From Mucilaginibacter lacusdianchii (GTDB lineage Bacteria > Bacteroidota > Bacteroidia > Sphingobacteriales > Sphingobacteriaceae): a DNA stretch of 64,000 bases. The stretch spans positions 729,275 through 793,274 of the forward strand of contig NZ_WSRW01000003.1 in the NCBI RefSeq assembly GCF_009770985.1, written 5' to 3'. A model generated the notes under the pieces. The model had not been told where the DNA came from. It saw only the letters and a program-made list of their open reading frames with translations, and ran no database searches. This document shows positions 61,499 to 64,000 of the stretch, one piece after another; position 1 is the first letter of the stretch; each line of letters begins with the position of its first letter. Made by a program: the position numbers and the translations under genes.

Positions 61499-62223
61499 AT
61501 GAAAAAGAACTACGCACAATTTTTAAGTCTGCTTTTAGCTGCTTTAGGTATCAGTATCTTATCCTCATGCCATTTCGGCGAGGTGAAAGGGTCGGGGCAT
61601 CGTATAACAGAAACACGAAAGGTTGATGATTTTACTAAGATAGAGCTGTCTGGCGGTTACAATGTCAAGTTAAAGCAGGATAATTCTTATCTGTAAGTGT
61701 AACTGCCGATGATAACTTGATGAAATATATCCGCACTGATGTATCAGGCAATAAATTACGCATATACAGCAAAAAAGGTGTCAAATGCAGTGGTCCGCTT
61801 GAGGTTGTAGTTGTGGTCAAAAATCTGAACGAAATCAAAGTGTCAGGTGCAGTAAATATTACCAGCGAAGGCCGAATCAATACTGGTGATTTTAAGTTTG
61901 ATTTTTCGGGAGCAAGCAAGGTTGATATGGACTTGAGCGCAGCAAATGTTATAACCGAAGCAAAAGGTGCCACCGAGTTGCATTTGAAAGGCCAGGCAGC
62001 TGCCCATAGGGTAAATCTTTCGGGCGTTGGTAAGTTATATGCGCTTGATTTTGTTGTAGCCGATTACCGCATTAAAACCTCTGGCGCATCTCATTGCGAA
62101 ATCAATGTGTTAAAAAATCTGGAAGTGAATAGCAAAGGGGCGTCTGAGGTAACTTATCGCGGCAATCCGTCTAGCGTTGTTAATCACAAATCGGGTGCAT
62201 CATCCATCAAAAAAATAGATTAA
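61499..62223 (+). pseudogene. DUF2807 lipoprotein gene split by a frameshift
   Basis: The first part (61499-61696) encodes a lipoprotein signal (LLLAALGISILSSC) and KVDDFTKIELSGGYNVKLKQDN, then hits TAA at 61694. The second part continues in the frame one base back, from about 61690, as SVSVTADDNLMKYIRTDVSG, with the typical adhesin-like beta-helix repeats (LNEIKVSGAVNI, SGASKVDMDLSAANV, ATELHLKG) up to 62223. The total span is 725 bases; adding one base gives 726, exactly 242 codons. So one base was probably lost near 61688-61690. No programmed-frameshift slippery site is seen. Intact DUF2807 (GIN) proteins are putative surface auto-transporter adhesins. Confidence 0.8.
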
Positions 62224-62232
62224 CCACTATTA

Positions 62233-62478
62233 TTACATTGGCGGATTTGGAGGAACTGGATTTGGTGTTGGATTAGGCCTAACGTTAGGTACTGGTGCGG
62301 GCGTAAGCTTAACGCTAGGAGTAGTACCCGTTGAGTCGGTATTGGAAGTATTGGATGGTGAAGGCATATCTTTGGTCCGAACGTTTTTGCTGCCCGAATT
62401 TTTTTGAGTATGACAGGCAACAAGTGTGCTAGCGGCAAGTAACAAAGCAGCGCAGGTATATGTAACTGATTTTTTCAT
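62233..62478 (-). CDS. Small Pro-rich lipoprotein
   Basis: 81 residues from ATG 62478. Signal MKKSVTYTCAALLLAASTLVAC with a good lipobox (LVAC). The mature part is a low-complexity Ser/Thr/Asn/Pro linker ending in PNPTPNPVPPNPPM. It resembles the lipoprotein at 22805 in overall plan and shares the last four residues NPPM. One DST triplet matches the O-glycosylation motif. Function unknown; possibly a surface spacer or a non-folded tail. Confidence 0.65.
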   Translation of the reverse strand: MKKSVTYTCAALLLAASTLVACHTQKNSGSKNVRTKDMPSPSNTSNTDSTGTTPSVKLTPAPVPNVRPNPTPNPVPPNPPM

Positions 62479-62618
62479 GAATGAATTTAGGTACATAACA
62501 CACAACTGCTGCATTGGTTTATACATCTGAACAAATGTTGTTGCACTGTTTAAGTTCAATTCAAGCCAGTTATGCAAAACTCCTGTTGGTATATAGCTAA
62601 AATAAAAAAATAATTACT

Positions 62619-62626
62619 TACTTTTG
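62619..62626 (+). promoter_or_regulatory. -7 promoter box (TACTTTTG) for trigger factor
   Basis: Exact TAnnTTTG match 70 bases before the tig ATG at 62697, upstream of a typical 65-base leader. Confidence 0.45.
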
Positions 62627-62696
62627 CGCCTCAAAAAACTGATGAGTTGTATTGTGCTCATTACGTTTAAGTTAACGACTATATAAGGTATAAACG

Positions 62697-64000
62697 ATGA
62701 ATATATCACAGGAAAAAACAGATAAACTGAATGCAGTTATCAAAATAAACATTGATGCTGTAGATTACCAGGCACGTGTTGATAAGGCTATTAAAGAACA
62801 AGCTAAAAAAGCGCAATTACCAGGTTTCCGTAAAGGTATGGTTCCGGCTGCGCACATCAAAAGAATGTATGGTAAAAGCATTTTGGTTGATGAGATCAAC
62901 AACTTGTTATCTGATACCCTGAATAACTATTTAAATGAGCAGCAACTGGAAGTATTAGGTCAGCCGCTACCTAAAGTAGATGATACTAAAGAATATAACT
63001 GGGATTTTGCTGATAATTTTGAGTTTAACTACGAAGTTGGTTTGGCTCCGGAATTTGATGTTAATTTTTCGGCTGATGATAAGCTGACCAGCTACAAAAT
63101 TAAAGTAGATGACGAAACGTTAGCTTCTCGCATTAAAAACCTGCGTCGCAGCTACGGAAAGATGACAAACCCTGACGTATCGGCAGATGATGACGTGTTG
63201 TTTGGCGAATTAGTACAGCTTTCGGCAGATGGTTCTGTTTTTGAAGGTGGTATTACCAACACAACTACTTTACGTTTAGATCAGGTTCAAGATGAAGAAA
63301 TTAAAAAGTCTTTAATCGGTTTAAAGAAAGATGACGTAGTTGAACTGGACATCCAAAAAGCATTTAACAATGAAGCGCCACGTGTAGCTGCTTTGTTAAA
63401 AGTTGATGAAGCAACTGCAGCTGAATTACAGTCAAAATTCCGCTTTACAGTTAAAAACATCAATCGCTTAGAAGATAGCGATTTGGACCAGGCGTTCTTT
63501 GACAAAATTTTAGGCGAAGGTACTGTAACTACCGAAGAGGAGTTTAAAGCTAAAATTACCGAGGAGCTGGAAAATATGATGGTTCAAGATTCAAACAGCA
63601 AATTACAGGCTGACATCTACAACCAAGCACTTGAAAAAATTAACTTTGAGTTGCCTGATGAGTTCCTGAAACGTTGGTTAAAAGCAACTAACGAAAAACT
63701 AAGTGACGAAGAATTAGCTGGCGGCTATGATGATTTTGCAAAAAATCTGAAATGGACTTTGATCGGCAATAAAATCGTTAAAGAACAAAACCTGGAAATT
63801 AAATACGAAGATGTGCTTGATTTAGCTAAACAACGTATTGATGCCCAGTTTAGAATGTATAGCCCACAACCTATCAGCGAAGAGCAATTGAGCCAGTACG
63901 CTGTTCAGTTTTTACAGGACAAAGAAAACGCCAACCGAATTTTTGAGGAAGCGAAATCACAAAAAGTATTTGATTATCTGAAAAGCGTAGTAACCCTGAA
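62697..64000 (+). CDS. tig: Trigger factor, C-terminus cut by window edge
   Basis: 434 codons are visible and no stop is reached. Trigger factor is the ribosome-bound chaperone. The N-terminal ribosome-binding domain has the signature GFRKGMVP near residue 45, then the PPIase-like domain (about 150-250) and the C-terminal helical arms (from about 260). It is a normal member; full length in Bacteroidetes is about 450 residues, so only the last few codons are missing. Downstream clpP/clpX would be expected outside the window. Confidence 0.95.
   Translation, partial: MNISQEKTDKLNAVIKINIDAVDYQARVDKAIKEQAKKAQLPGFRKGMVPAAHIKRMYGKSILVDEINNLLSDTLNNYLNEQQLEVLGQPLPKVDDTKEYNWDFADNFEFNYEVGLAPEFDVNFSADDKLTSYKIKVDDETLASRIKNLRRSYGKMTNPDVSADDDVLFGELVQLSADGSVFEGGITNTTTLRLDQVQDEEIKKSLIGLKKDDVVELDIQKAFNNEAPRVAALLKVDEATAAELQSKFRFTVKNINRLEDSDLDQAFFDKILGEGTVTTEEEFKAKITEELENMMVQDSNSKLQADIYNQALEKINFELPDEFLKRWLKATNEKLSDEELAGGYDDFAKNLKWTLIGNKIVKEQNLEIKYEDVLDLAKQRIDAQFRMYSPQPISEEQLSQYAVQFLQDKENANRIFEEAKSQKVFDYLKSVVTL

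Noticed and set aside
61680..61700. Programmed -1 frameshift in the DUF2807 gene
   Set aside because: No X-XXY-YYZ slippery heptamer and no stable downstream stem are visible; a lost base explains the data better.
1..64000. CRISPR arrays, prophage, insertion sequences, plasmid origin
   Set aside because: No direct-repeat arrays, transposase, integrase, phage structural or replication genes were seen anywhere in the window.

Overview
The window looks like a chromosomal segment of a Bacteroidetes bacterium, most probably Sphingobacteriaceae (Mucilaginibacter/Pedobacter-like). The evidence is TAnnTTTG (-7) promoter boxes instead of Shine-Dalgarno-rich leaders, a TonB-dependent receptor paired with a DUF4249 lipoprotein, a DUF4268 protein, an AlbA_2 protein, an exosortase N locus, and moderate GC with many TTG/GTG alternative starts. 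Genes are dense on both strands. I see no rRNA, CRISPR array, prophage or insertion sequence.

Layout. 1-6 kb: the end of rplU and rpmA, a convergent terminator, then a minus-strand run with a TonB-C protein, a polyprenyl synthase, RNase R and a fused dipeptide-type ABC ATPase. 6-14 kb: a PolB-like exonuclease, a family 2 glycosyltransferase, and an AraC regulator divergent from a TolC-HlyD-MFS efflux operon, followed by a DMT exporter and a CrtA-like monooxygenase with a small partner. 14.6-20 kb: fRMsr-type GAF protein, an alpha/beta hydrolase broken by an in-frame TGA, 3-methyladenine glycosylase, an FMN-binding stress protein, kynureninase, bestrophin and an HDAC-family deacetylase. 20-32 kb: MATE pump, AlbA_2 protein plus GNAT, a small Ser/Thr-rich lipoprotein beside a GT39/GT2 pair, an SDR, DUF4174, DUF4268, an SMP-30 protein, an intergenic inverted repeat, an S9 peptidase, a methyltransferase and a DUF92 protein.

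32.7-38 kb is the most distinctive block: an exosortase N (XrtN) locus. It holds a four-to-six-helix membrane protein, a winged-helix regulator, a polytopic VIT-domain protein ending in a PEP-type sorting signal, an exosortase fused to an EpsI-like domain, and a further membrane protein. Two nearly identical palindromes (ACTTTG-N5-CAAAGT) lie just upstream of the first gene and of the VIT gene, and are good candidates for the operators of the regulator encoded between them.

38-50 kb: PAS/GAF histidine kinase, PHB-depolymerase-like esterase, tRNA-Ser(TGA), a BrkB/thioesterase/MltG run, rhodanese and PASTA proteins, RecQ, and an SDR-MlaD-MlaF-MlaE lipid-transport operon. 50-64 kb: a lipoprotein aldose epimerase, a small unknown protein, an MFS permease, the TonB receptor/DUF4249 pair, pirin, aldehyde dehydrogenase, an SDR, an alpha/beta hydrolase, a frameshifted DUF2807 gene, a Pro-rich small lipoprotein, and trigger factor running off the right edge.

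Two genes (15126-15785 and 61499-62223) carry one lesion each and are pseudogenes unless they are recoded or sequence errors. All functions are inferred from recognisable motifs. No database search was run.
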